In this document: positions 9,200 through 20,999 of the stretch, one piece after another
Layout: every line of letters begins with the position of its first letter
Numbering within the stretch: position 1 is the stretch's first letter
DNA from: Neodiprion pinetum
Taxonomy: Eukaryota; Arthropoda; Insecta; Hymenoptera; Diprionidae
Length of the DNA stretch: 64,000 nt
Assembly (NCBI RefSeq): GCF_021155775.2
Contig: NC_060233.1
Location: 38,285,077-38,349,076 of the forward strand
Direction: 5' to 3'
Made by a program: the position numbers and the translations under genes
Notes under the pieces: model-generated
Databases searched by the model: none
Seen by the model: only the letters and a program-made list of their open reading frames with translations
Told to the model about the DNA's origin: nothing

Positions 9200-9281
9200 C
9201 AACTGAATTTTGCACTGGTATAGCCTGTCACCTTCGTTTCGAACACTTCGGCTGTACCAGTTTCGTTCAATTCTGCAGTTG
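9200..9281. ncRNA. Candidate 82-nt hairpin
   Basis: Outer arms CAACTG (9200-9205) and CAGTTG (9276-9281) pair and continue with AATT/AATT (9206-9209 with 9269-9272, one 3-nt bulge). After an asymmetric internal loop, ACTGGTATAGCC (9214-9225) pairs with GGCTGTACCAGT (9250-9261), 12 pairs including one G-U, closing a 24-nt loop. Size and shape resemble a microRNA precursor, but neither arm matches a microRNA I know, and the internal loop is large. Confidence 0.25.
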
Positions 9282-11036
9282 AGAAACTGCAACTCCCCGA
9301 TGAAAATATTTTTCATGTGTGCAAAGTGCAGTAATTGTTAATTACTCATATCAAATTAGAACTTTATACGTATTATCAATCATATTTTGTTTCGCGTCGA
9401 TCCAAAATTTCACAGTGTTTAAGTTAGTCATTCACTTCTTGGCTTGTAGAAGTCTCTTGGTCAATGGCTGATTGCATTTTTCGCGAGTAAAACGGTTGCT
9501 CAAAAGTAGTGTACAAAAGATGGTCGTAAAGATATGAAAAGGAGGTGCGAATGATCGCTGCCGCATGTCAGATAGGAAGGAGAAACGGAATAGACCGATT
9601 AGTTTGCGGCGTTTGAAGCCGCAACTTAAAGGAGATGCCTGCAAAGATACGTACGAGTCTGCACCGACGTATCAAAAACGAGGCAGGGAGTTGATACCTG
9701 GCAATAAAAGGGAGCGACGAAACCACGGAGTTAAGCAGACGATGAAGAAGTAGAAAATTAGAGAGACGAATATACGAGCGAAAGCACGCGAAGCCAGGCA
9801 AGGATAAGCCGAAGGAAATAAGGAAGGACGATGGCTGCTGCAGAGCCAGTCAAACCACTTATCATTAGCCGCATCTGCCAGGCAGTCGAGGTAATTGTTT
9901 CCTTTGGTTTATAGTTTTATTCGACAAGCTCGCGATGATATCTTGGCTTGTTTTATACTCCTCGAGGCGGGTACGCGGAGCCAAGAAGACGATGGCTGCT
10001 CCTCCGCGGCACTCCGACGAATTTCTAAGCCTGTATCCAGCCGGCCTAATTCCACTCTGATTACATATTTTTATTTCCAGCAACATATGTATAATACACG
10101 AGTTCCAGGATATTCCCAAAAACTCGGGACCATTTATCGCGTAGACCGAAGAGGCACCGCGGGAATCGCGCTGCGTATTAGGAGACCACGAATCCGCGGC
10201 GCTTTCGACGTTGCGGTGCGGCAGTCCTTCGGTTATTATGGGGGGAGGGAAATACCGGAGGGCAAATGCAATTTTGCATGAGGCGGCGAGATGCGGGATA
10301 AACGATAGGTCCGCCGAGCTCTCTTAATTCCATACGAACAGGCGGAGACCAGCCACGGATCTACTAACGTTTCCTCGAAAATACTTCGCGGCTCCCGGCA
10401 TGAGCGAGCTGCGCTAGCATTTCGCCGCCGGTTCGTTTCGTGCACGCCCAACGTCCCTTGCGACTGCCACTCCGAGCTGTTATTACCCACGGATTTCCAT
10501 ATCTTGGCTAGACGAGCTAAGACTGCCTCCTTCGCTCGATCCTTCGCGATGCCAGCTTGGATTCGAAAAGATGGCGCAATGCGGAGACGGCCTCGGGCTG
10601 GTGTGGTACCAAAATGGCCGACGGCCGTCGCTTCGCTTCCACTTCCAATAACGCAGCTATGCGTTGTTTCGTGGGAATCGGAAAGCGTTTTTCGTTATCT
10701 CGATGAACGGATGGTCCAGTTTCACCACGAATTATTCTTCGAACGATCGGTGGATTGTCGAGAAGTTTGTAACGTTTCTGCACGCAACGCTGACCCCTGT
10801 TGATATATAAAAATCATTACAGAAATGACCTACAGCTACTGCGTTTCGGAAAAGAAACAAGTGAGGCTTGACGCAGCATTCGCGAATGAAATTCGAGAAT
10901 CGTTGCAGCGGTCTAAGGATGCCGTAATAGCCTCGCAAGAGCGGGCGTTGGTTTGTCATTTATGAACGCGTGCCGAGGGTTTGGCAGCAGCTGTCCCGGC
11001 TCTTCGCCCTTTTTGGATCTAGGTACACGCCCAGAT

Positions 11037-11057
11037 CTGCACGAGCTACTCGTGCAG
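11037..11057. repeat. Perfect palindrome with 3-nt centre
   Basis: CTGCACGAG is followed by CTA and then its exact reverse complement CTCGTGCAG. It could fold as a short hairpin or bind a dimeric factor. No adjacent gene gives it a context. Confidence 0.7.
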
Positions 11058-11097
11058 TGCCTATAATGACTGAGACTGTGATTGACTAGGCATGCGA

Positions 11098-11140
11098 CAG
11101 AGAGAAAGAGAGAGAGAGAGGGAGGGGGAAAGAGGGAGAG
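11098..11140. repeat. AG-rich simple repeat
   Basis: A purine-only tract of GA/AG units grades into G-rich sequence. Confidence 0.85.
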
Positions 11141-13322
11141 CCGCTGCGCAAGAATTAAACCTACGCACTTTTGATGGGTGTGTTGCCCGAGGACCGGAAA
11201 TGCGCGTTGCGAAACTGGAAACCCGATGCCACCTTCCTCCGCGGACTCCTTCCTGTCACCCGAGCTTCTTCTGGGTTTCAACGGGCGCTGCTCCTCCTCC
11301 GGGAGACGCTAACAGCGATTGTCCGTAATGGGGTTACGGAACTCGGGCGCTCCTTCGAAGGAACCGCTGCCGATCTCACCCTAGCGGCACACGACGTCTG
11401 GAAGGTACAAGGGTGCAGGGCTTATTATTACTCTTGAATAACCTCCGAATGCACAGGAGGCTGTGGGCTGGTCTGGGCAGGAACCGAAGAGCCGGCTTGC
11501 CCACCGATGCGTCATTCGGCTCATTGTGCCTAACGGAATGTCACCGCGGTGCACACATGTATGCGCGAATGGCCACGTGCCAATTCTGACGAGTCCAAAT
11601 TCGGTCGCAGCATCGTGGAATTATCGTGCCGCCAAAGACGAATGCTTAACTCGAATTCCTAAATCGTGACCTTCTTCGCTGTCCGAACGACACGACTGTA
11701 CGTAACCGAGAACGATGACAAGTTCTTGTTCATTGCATCGTTGATGTTTTAGGAAATGGTCGTAAACTCCAACGCGGCTTAGGTAATCGTCCTGGCCATT
11801 TGTTTTCCGAAACGCGATATCCTCAAAGGTCCTTCCGCCGGCTTCGGGTTACGAAACAACCAGTGGACAACGTCAGTGCATGTATCATGTGCGGGGTGTT
11901 GTTACGTTTCCTCCTTCCTTCCTTTCTTTTTAATGACTCGCCAGGTTATTTCCATCCAAAAACCAACCGCGACTGTTTATCTTCTCCCATTTTTCGGAGT
12001 CGGATAGCTTGCAAAAACATATGTTGTTACGAGAAAATTGGCAACGCGTGCGCCGTATTTGTCACCGGAAGTCGGTAAGCTTGCCAATGACGTACCGAAC
12101 AAACAAATCAGCTAACACGACTCGCGATTAGTTGGAAATGAAAGCATTATTTTTTTGAAAATTCGGTACCATTGGTTGACTTCTTTCTCTCGCAACGATA
12201 TACGTGCAATGTGCCCGCTAGTTACGGATACATCGCCGAGTCTCGCGCGTGGCGTATAGTCAAAAATAACAGGCTTCGACTAACTTGAATTCTCATGGAA
12301 ACGAAGGGGGCCGTAATAACTACAATCATTGCTCGATACGAGGATATCTGATCGAAGCAGGACCACGGAATAGGTTCGTCGATGTTTTGAAAATATATTT
12401 GATTGCAACTGTGAGGTTGTGGCGCGGCGGCAGGAGCCGCTCTCCAACCGGCAGATGGTTTACACCTATTTCTTCCCACCGTATTTTCGGTAGTAAACAA
12501 ATTCGGAAGCGCATCTGTCCGTGGTTTCCTCTTTTTCGTATTTTATTTTACCTCCGCTCTCTCTCTTTCCCCAACTAAACAATCATAGCCTCGCTCTGTT
12601 TCGTAGTTTATTTTTCGATTGTTTGCATATTTATTTGTTTATTTTTTTTCATTTTGATCAACTCGCTCGCCCAACAACCGGCGCGACTACGGATCGCCAA
12701 ACTTATCGCAGGAAGGCTTGACGATAAGGCGAAAAATCGGCAAAAACTTTAAATTCCTGTATATCGCGGAGTTGGAGCACTGCAGGGTGAAAAGTACCCG
12801 ACATCCTAAAGCCTGTTTTTAATTTTTTCTGCAGTATTATTCCATCACTTCCGGCTCCCTCGGGTGTTAACTGGGCCTTGCTTCGTTGCGTTACTCAAGT
12901 TTCGAATTACGGGTCGAACGCGGCTCAAAGGGCCGAGAGAATCTGTGACAATGGCGCGTGCAACGGGGAGCCGGAGGAGGTTGGCTCGCAAGCGCGGATG
13001 GAAGGTTTGCTAAGAAATCTACGGTCATGTATGCATTCGCTTTTCGATCCTTGAATGAGCCAAAGATCTGGACCGTATCCCTAGGGATAATTCATCGGTT
13101 GCAGGGGTTGTACCGAAGATATTCACGAACGGTCCCTTCGCCCTCGCACATAATCGCTCTTCTTTGACACAGTTCTTCAATGCTGAACCCACCGTAGAAT
13201 GATACCGCCGCATAAATCATTGAAGCGAGATGTATGGTCATCGTGTTACAGATGTTTATCATGTTTAAACTCAGCCTCAGGATGAGCGGAACGAAATTTA
13301 TTGCACTGAGATATATATTCAT

Positions 13323-13685
13323 ATGCTGAACTTTTTAGGGTTTCGTTTTACAATCATCTTTTCGCGATTTATCTCACTTTTGAATTTCAACGTAGTTCTA
13401 CAGTCGGTATTCAGTGCAGACCACGGTTTGAGAAACTTTTTGGATAGTCGGCCAAGTGAACCGCGCATATTCAGGTATCCAGTAGCGGGCAAACTATTGG
13501 CGAAAGAATACGAAGGTCAAAAATATGATTTACCTCGATTTTATACCAACGGTATAATTCACTTCACAAAGATATATTGCCGAAAATTTACAACGTTTCA
13601 TGTGAAAATCGTAAATTCCGACTTTCTCATTCTACAGGGTTGTTTGAATTCAATAAAAACCCGTGTATTTTGCAGAGAGATCTGA
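13323..13685 (+). CDS. Orphan open frame, 120 residues, doubtful
   Basis: This frame starts with a true ATG and is unusually long for the AT-rich sequence around it. The first ~32 residues are hydrophobic and end in a plausible signal cleavage region (FSA before DHG). The rest is a basic, soluble-looking 88-residue segment with three cysteines near its end. There is no family resemblance, repeat or splice evidence, and the ATG context is weak (C at -3). It could be a lineage-specific secreted protein, but a chance frame is more likely. Confidence 0.15.
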   Translation: MLNFLGFRFTIIFSRFISLLNFNVVLQSVFSADHGLRNFLDSRPSEPRIFRYPVAGKLLAKEYEGQKYDLPRFYTNGIIHFTKIYCRKFTTFHVKIVNSDFLILQGCLNSIKTRVFCREI

Positions 13686-16600
13686 ACTGATTTCTGCCGC
13701 ACACAGACTACTCGCCCGTTATGTTAAAAGAGTTTTGGAAAAATCTCGGTCTCTTCACAGGAGATACACAGCGTTGTTTCGTCATTGACATACCGAAACA
13801 AAAACCAACGAAAAGAAACTCCGCCTATTATTTGATACCCCTGAATTATCCGCATTGCTGGTTATAATTTCAAGCGTGTGAATGACGCTATTAGAGCGCG
13901 TGTTGCCAGAAACGAATATGAAGCAGCAAGTTGAAGCGGAGGCGTGTCATTAGTCGGACTCTTCAAACACTTGGAACGATCCAAAGAGCTCTGGGAAAGG
14001 TATAAAAGCATACAGAGAGCGCATGAGCGCAGGTAATTCGACGAGGCATTAATAACGCATTAATATCCGCCCAGCAGCTCTAATCGACAATCCTATTGCG
14101 ACGGTTCTTGGTGTCGCGGGTCGCGGAGTTCACCAGCTTCGGTACGTACCCTGCGGGTTGATGGCTTGTGAGTAGAGTCGATGCCGCGGGTGTAGGAAAC
14201 GCGAAGGAGATCTTTACACCGACAACCGGCAATTTCCACCAGTTTTTGTCAACTCAATTTCACGCCTGTGTCAGCGTGGTTAATTATGACGTTAACAACC
14301 GATACGATGTGATCCGCACTGCTCGTTTAAACTCGTATTAATAACCGTAGAGGACTGCTCCCAGCCTTTCGACGGACGTTTTTTACCCCAGATCCCGGAA
14401 CGCACATTCGACTATTAACAATCGCACTTTTTGCCTCGATAATGACAGTCGTCATATTGTGTAAACCCACCATCATCCCACGCGCTCTTCATCAGGCGTC
14501 TGTTTCATTCTGTGGGAGCTGATTTTCAACCCCGTTGTAAATTTTACACGCTAAATAATCACTGTTTTCCATTCGTGTAACGATCATCCAAAGCTCCTGC
14601 GGTACTGATTATACTGATCTCCAGTTGCGTTTATCTGCTTCCTCCTCATGCCTCACAAACGGGCTTAATGACGGCTTTCAAAAGTTATTGGCTTGTATAC
14701 CGCTCGTTTCCTACTTCGGGAAATAACGAATTTAGAGCAGTCGGCAATTATACCGACAGTCAGACCTTGCGTAATGTTAATTTACGTTCATACTCGCACA
14801 ATGGTCGAGCGAATAGAACGATCGGGTATAGAATCAAGAATCATCCCGAGCGCCTAGAATTAACCGTGACTTGCGATTTTGATTTTTGAATCGAATAAGC
14901 TACGATCGAAAGCATTTTCTTGCTTTCATCGCGCAAAAACTTCAGCCTCTTCCTTTTCGTTGGCCTGATTCCTCCGGCAATAGAGTCCGAGAAAGATCAA
15001 TTTGATAGCGTTGAGATTTCCTCGCGTCTTTACGCTGCTACCGGGCGGCGTAGCGCTCATCGGCAACAAAGAAGGAAGCCGACGCACAGCGGCAAGTGAC
15101 TTTTGACTTTACGGGTACGGCTTCTGACCATTAGACCGATAAGATCTCCGTCTCGTCCTCGTACCCGTCAACGGCTCACGACCACTTTTCTCAATGCCCG
15201 TAGTTTTTCTCTCATTGTTTCAGCCCGCTTCCATGAGTTTCAACGGTGAATCCTGGATCAGACATAATCGATTATCCACCATTTACTACCCAGAGCAAGA
15301 CGCCAAAGACAATAGACGGTGGTTGAAATTGAAGAAACTTTTTTCATTTAGAGGTTTCAAATTCTTTTTTCTCTCACATTCCAGTAGACACTTCGGAAGC
15401 TATTTTGACTGACCGACAGCTGACCCTCAGGCGCCAAAATTCGTTCCCGCCATTAGGTTGATCGATGAACGTTGTTTGTTTATCCTCCGCAGCCCGGTAC
15501 CATGCTTCCACGGATCATCCTCGTCGAAATCGGTTCCCCGGGATGATCCTTGAGCCGGTTTGAAGCGCCGTAGGACTAATCACCACCCGAGACCCTTCTT
15601 CTTTATAGTTCCCTACCTCCTCGGAAAGTAGACGTGAAAATACGATTCGCTATCTGCTCAAATATTAGCTCTAGACACCCAAGGAAGATAAACTTGAGAT
15701 CTTCGGTCGTCAAGGACTTCCAATTCATCCGCTAAAAAAAAAATTCCCATCAATTTCTCGAGTATCCATCAGGTGAAGCATTATTTCAACAACTACGTGA
15801 TCAATCCCAAGAAGCTTTGCGAGTGAAGTTCGAGGTTCCGAATCCTTGTCCACGTCCGTAATTCGCTGCGTTTACACCCCGCGGGGTGTAATGTCAGTCC
15901 AAGTTCTAAGGACACGTGGCAATTAATCACCAGGTAGGTTTTGTACAGGGGATGAAGCAGAGGATCTGATACGAACAAAGGCGGCGCGTGACATACCGGC
16001 TCCCCGGCCCTTTGTTCGAGTGTTTAGGAACATCCACACTTCGGCATTGCGGCAGTTCGACTCGACACCGTTGCTCCTTCATCTCCTTTCTCTTCTCTCC
16101 TAAAGCTCCGCGCGTCTGGGACGGAAGCGGCGCGGAAAATCGTGTAATGAGTTAGAACAGCCGTTGGCGCCGTCGACTTCGTCACGGATTCCAATTCCTC
16201 CGGCGCGGGCTCGGCGAGCTTTTTTTCGCCTGAGGATCCCGGTCGAGCTTATTCGAGTTCGCGGATGAACCGGTTCATAGCGATCCGGCGATTGAATTGG
16301 GTAAAAATTTAACAAAAAGTCACCTGGTTATAATTTCCGAAGACGTTTCATAGGTAATTCGATACCTTTGATGAAACTGACATTTTACACCGGTTCGGCA
16401 AGTCTATGATCGTCGCACCGTCGATTGCTTCACCATCGATTCGGCGAAATCGAATCAAGGATATTCAACGTGGACACCGTGAGTGGAGCCTGACATCAGT
16501 TTTGTGAAAGTCAATCAACGCCGTTCCTGCGGAATGTTGTTTCCAGCGCGTATCCATCCGATCCTGCATCGTAGTTCGTCACAGAGCGGATATTGAGGCG

Positions 16601-19600
16601 CGTGAGGGTTTCGTCCTGGCGTTCAATGTATAACACTACCCAACGACTGGACGTTGTAATGTTATTAGATTACATGCCGGGGTTAGGCGAGGTTCGGCTG
16701 CACTGCCCGAATCTACATGCCGGCAAGCTAGTCGAAGACGAGGGTTTGACTGGCAGTCCATTGTCGGCCGCGGTCGCTTCGCGCGTCCAATAAAGGATAG
16801 CATTAGTAATGGGTTTTAATTACTTCATAATGAGGGCATGATTTAGCTCTCTGTGTCGGCGCCAAGATCAGAGGCGCTCATCTTGAGAGGAGCCTCCTTT
16901 CGAACGACTATAACACAAAAAGTCTCCTACAAGATCGAGACACGTGTGCTGTGCAGGAACATCGCGGTTCATCCATTCGTCTCTCTACCAGGATCCAAAC
17001 CGAATTAGTCTTATTACCTTCTCAATTGCGATGATGAATCGCGGAGTTACGCACTTCCGTAGTTTGAAAATATACGCAATCGATTTCCACTCAGTTCTTA
17101 TTTTTTTTTAGCGAATTTCAAGCAGGCACGTGTAAGTCATGCATTGCCAAGTAAAGAAAGAGAAAAAATCGTGAAACGATGCGATTCATTTTTCCGGAAT
17201 ATGATTATTAATCAGAAATAATGATTCATTCTCTCGACTTGAGATTAATTTAATAGAACCGCTGCAAGGCGAAATCCTTTGGTGACTCGGCTTATTTAAT
17301 ACATTTAATGGACAAATACACCCGTTTAAAGAATTGAGAAGAAAACTGGTTTTTCTATTTTTCTAATTTTCCGTCGCGTACCGTATTTGGAAAATTTATA
17401 ACCCAGCCAGGTGAATAATCAAGAAACCGTATTAATCACAATACAGAGCAACAACTCGTGACAAAAAATTAGAAACAATCGTAAGTACTACGGCTTCCTT
17501 TCGCTATTTCGCACGATGGGACGCTCCGCAGCCGTGCGGCATTCGAATGCATCTTGAAATACCCGCAAGAACTCGGGTTGCATATTCTACAGGAGTGAAT
17601 TCAGTAGGGACGCGAGAATTTCAGTACAACACTAAAAACTCACTGACATTTTCCACCATTTTAACATAATTTCTTTTTCTTCCGTAGTTTATTATTTGTA
17701 GAAAATGACCACCATAGCAACGATAGCTCCAAATCCTGATAAATACGCCTTGGCACCGGCGTAATCGACACGCATAACATATCCGGGAAACTCGTTCATC
17801 GTGTTCTTCGCGTGGTGTGAGATAGTTTCAACAAGACGTGGGGGCGGCTCGCGCTCTGGAATCGAGGGAGCATCGGGGGAACGAGCGGTAACGAAGAGAA
17901 CCCTCGAGGAGCGAGAGCGACTAATGCGTCTGCGGCTACCTGAAGAGCGCCGCTCGGCGTCAAAGGGCCCGCTGGCGCCGGGACCAACCGCCCCCTAAAC
18001 CCCCTCGCCGCGACAGGTTCACCACCTTCATCGGTGAGCCATCCTCGCGATCCTTGCCGGAGAAAAGAGGCTTGGCCAAAGTCGCTGATCGGCACGGCGA
18101 TAAGAAATCGGATCCCGAAATCGTGTAACGGCACGCGATAACCGATGTTCCAAATCCTCAACACGCGGCCCTTCGCACTTCGTATATTACGTAGACACGG
18201 TAAACCGATCCGATGGAGAGTCGGAAATTTATCGTCCGCGTAAAAAAGAAAAAAGGTAAAATAAAAGTACCGCGATGGTCTGTTTGCTGAGAATCGTTGC
18301 GGATGATTGTTTACGCACCGTGCATGTCATTTTTCACGACGCGTTGTTTTTGCCGGTTTGAGGTATTAGCGAGGGATCGTTAAGTTTGACAATTCCGCTT
18401 AGCGCTTCGATGCATAAAATTGCGCGGAGCGTATACGTGCGGCACAGTTCGGAAAATCTAGAAAGCTGGAAATTGAATGCAAATTGGAAATAAATTACAA
18501 CCCTGCCTGCGGGTACAACGTGCTGCACATTTCCGCACGGCATGCAATTTCTATGAAACAATTCCCCTCGCGTTTCTTGCTCGATATACCTGCCATAGTC
18601 GAGGGATCTCATGTATCAATCAGCTAATTGCGTTCCGAGCGCAATTATATCATTATTTAATTAATTGCAAGCGAGTAATTGCTCCCAGGTAACCCCTTTC
18701 GCTATGTAATTACATCCCTTCGACACTGATTGGATTACTACTTTGTCTTTTCTGCTGTCGTGCAGACGTTCGTTTTAACCCCTCACGGTCCTGCCTTCGT
18801 GTTATCCGCCATTTTTATCAGACTTTGAAATATTCATCGAACCATTGCAGCTCAGACTTTTTCTCCGCATATTTATGTCCCCCCCTTTTTAGCGGTTTTT
18901 CGTTGCTGAACTGTTTTACTTTTTGTTCACTCGTTGGACTAATTCCGTAAAATCGTTCACATTGTTTCCTTGTCTCTTCGCAACTCCAGGCAGACTTAAT
19001 TCATCCACGTTTTCGGCGCGCTTTCTTTTCGTCGACTCGCTTCTCAGCGGCTGAAAGTATTCTGCAATTTACTTCCGCTCTGCGATGCCCATTCGCGTAG
19101 TTATGCGCGGTAGAAACGTTGGATCGATGTCGAATTATTACCAGCTCGCAATATGGCTGCGCAAACTAATTGCGAGGCAGGGCAGGTACGTAACGTTCAG
19201 CAAAATTGCCAGCTCTTACTTGCGATAAATTCAATCGACGTTCGATAGGCAAAAGCGTAAAGAAACGTTTCACTGGTACAGTACAAACGTGTAATTACCA
19301 GACTCGGCAACTTTACCTTGTAGCTTAGCATATACGGGCATATCGTTAAGCACGGAAAAAACCACGGCAGGGATGCCTCGTTGTTCGAGAAAAAAGTAAC
19401 CCCAGCTTTATACCTCCGTATTCGTTTTTAAGCGTAATTCTGAGACAAGTTTCAAATTTCAAACGATCTTTTACCACGGTCACTCCTCGAGAATTTACAA
19501 TAGCTGCCGAGTCATATTATTTTTTTTTCATAAAAAGTGTTATCAAAATTCTATATTTTTTTTCACGTCTACGTTTCTTGGAGATCTGCGACTCCGGAAC

Positions 19601-20999
19601 AACAAAGAGCATCGGGAAGTATCGAAAATACCGTTTCCTTGCAGTGTGCAGTTCGGCTGCCGGATCGCGATGGGAATCTTTGTTAAGTGGAGAGGCAAAC
19701 AGCATAAGCAATCGGTACATAGTTCGACGAGAGTAATGAGAAGGTAGCCGAAGCATGTATTCCCTGGCTTTGGAATAAATCATTCCCTTCGGAAGTGGTA
19801 ACTTTGAGCAGGTGTAGCAGCCGCGAAACCATAAGACGGACGCACATCGCACCTATAAGATATTAACAAATCGGTCGAAATCGTGCTGCAACTGCAACGT
19901 CGTGCATTCGGATCTAGCAGCGCAATGTGTGTAATGACAGGGCGGTAATTCCCGAGGAGCTTATGTATATTCACCGGGCACCTCTTCTTCTTTCTTCTTC
20001 CTCTTCGCCTTATTTTTTGAGCAATATCCTTCTTTGTCTCTACTTATCTAGTTAGACGAGTGATGAATATCTCCGCCATTAGCATAATAACGCTTGCACC
20101 GAATCAGCCCCGCAAGGATCATGTATTTTTAACAACCCGGCTTCAGCTATCGCTAACTAGCCTCGTCTATGACCCGGGCAAAGCGGACGTTTAACGTCTC
20201 GACGTCGTTAACGGGTGCAGGAACCGTTGATTTTCTTTCTTTGACGTTCCTTCGCTCTCGTCTCTTTTTCCACGCGATCTACATCTTTTTACGGTACAAT
20301 TATTAATCAAGAATCCTCGACTCGTTCAACCGCCAGCTATATCTTCCATTCCGTTATGATACGCCGCGTTTTTGTTCTCCGCAGCTGTGCTTCTGGACGC
20401 GACCCTTTACCGTTCTATTACCATAACTTCCTTCAAGACTCGGATATTAGATGCCTGCACCTGAGTTGCTGGAAACGGAATGAGAATACCGAGTCAGTCA
20501 ATGCCGACGCAAAAAAATAAAAAAGAAATAACACAAAAATTCTAGAAGGTGCGCGTAGGTACGCGGCAGATCGGAGAGAGAACGAGACGAAGTCGCGGCC
20601 TCGTTTGGCAATTAGCGATTCCGTTCACGCCGCGGGTAATGGTACACGGGGAAACGCTGCGGTACGGAGGAGATGAAAAACGCGAAGGACCACACGTGTT
20701 TTCGCCGGTTTAACGCCAGTCGTAAACCAAGATCTTGAGCCCCTCCGAGGGGAGGATGTTTCACGTTCCCGCCACCTCCGACTATAAAGGCCGAGTGATC
20801 GCCGGCCATCCGTTCCTTCCGCTGCTAATGAGCCGTGTGTGTTTATGCCTTCTGCAATTGGCTACCGATCCCTTTGTTACGCGTTTCACTGCCGCCGGCT
20901 CCTTATGTTAATTAAAATTTATTACAAACGGCCGCCTACCACTCTTACCGGACCCGTATCATGACCGTATCGGTGAAAACGTCACCTCCGATTCTCGTC
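13686..20999. other. No recognised gene
   Basis: Apart from the TATA box and donor pair near 14.0-14.14 kb, nothing here resembles coding sequence. Frames are short and unconserved. GC content varies moderately, with a GC-richer patch at about 17.8-18.1 kb where opposing strands are both open, a mark of composition rather than of genes. Confidence 0.4.
14001..14008 (+). promoter_or_regulatory. TATA box with possible non-coding first exon
   Basis: TATAAAAG here would place a start near 14031. A candidate exon from there ends at 14141, before GTACGT (a reasonable donor). The exon holds no ATG-initiated frame of note, so it would be a 5' untranslated exon. No partner acceptor or downstream coding exon is identified. 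Confidence 0.25.

Larger units (their letters stand above)
9282..13320. other. No recognised gene; GC-richer block
   Basis: Open frames of 60-130 codons occur on both strands in the GC-richer part (about 9.8-12.5 kb), overlap each other, and show no domain. Simple features are an AG-rich tract at 11098-11140, a perfect 21-bp palindrome at 11037-11057 and pyrimidine-rich DNA at 12530-12660. Confidence 0.4.
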
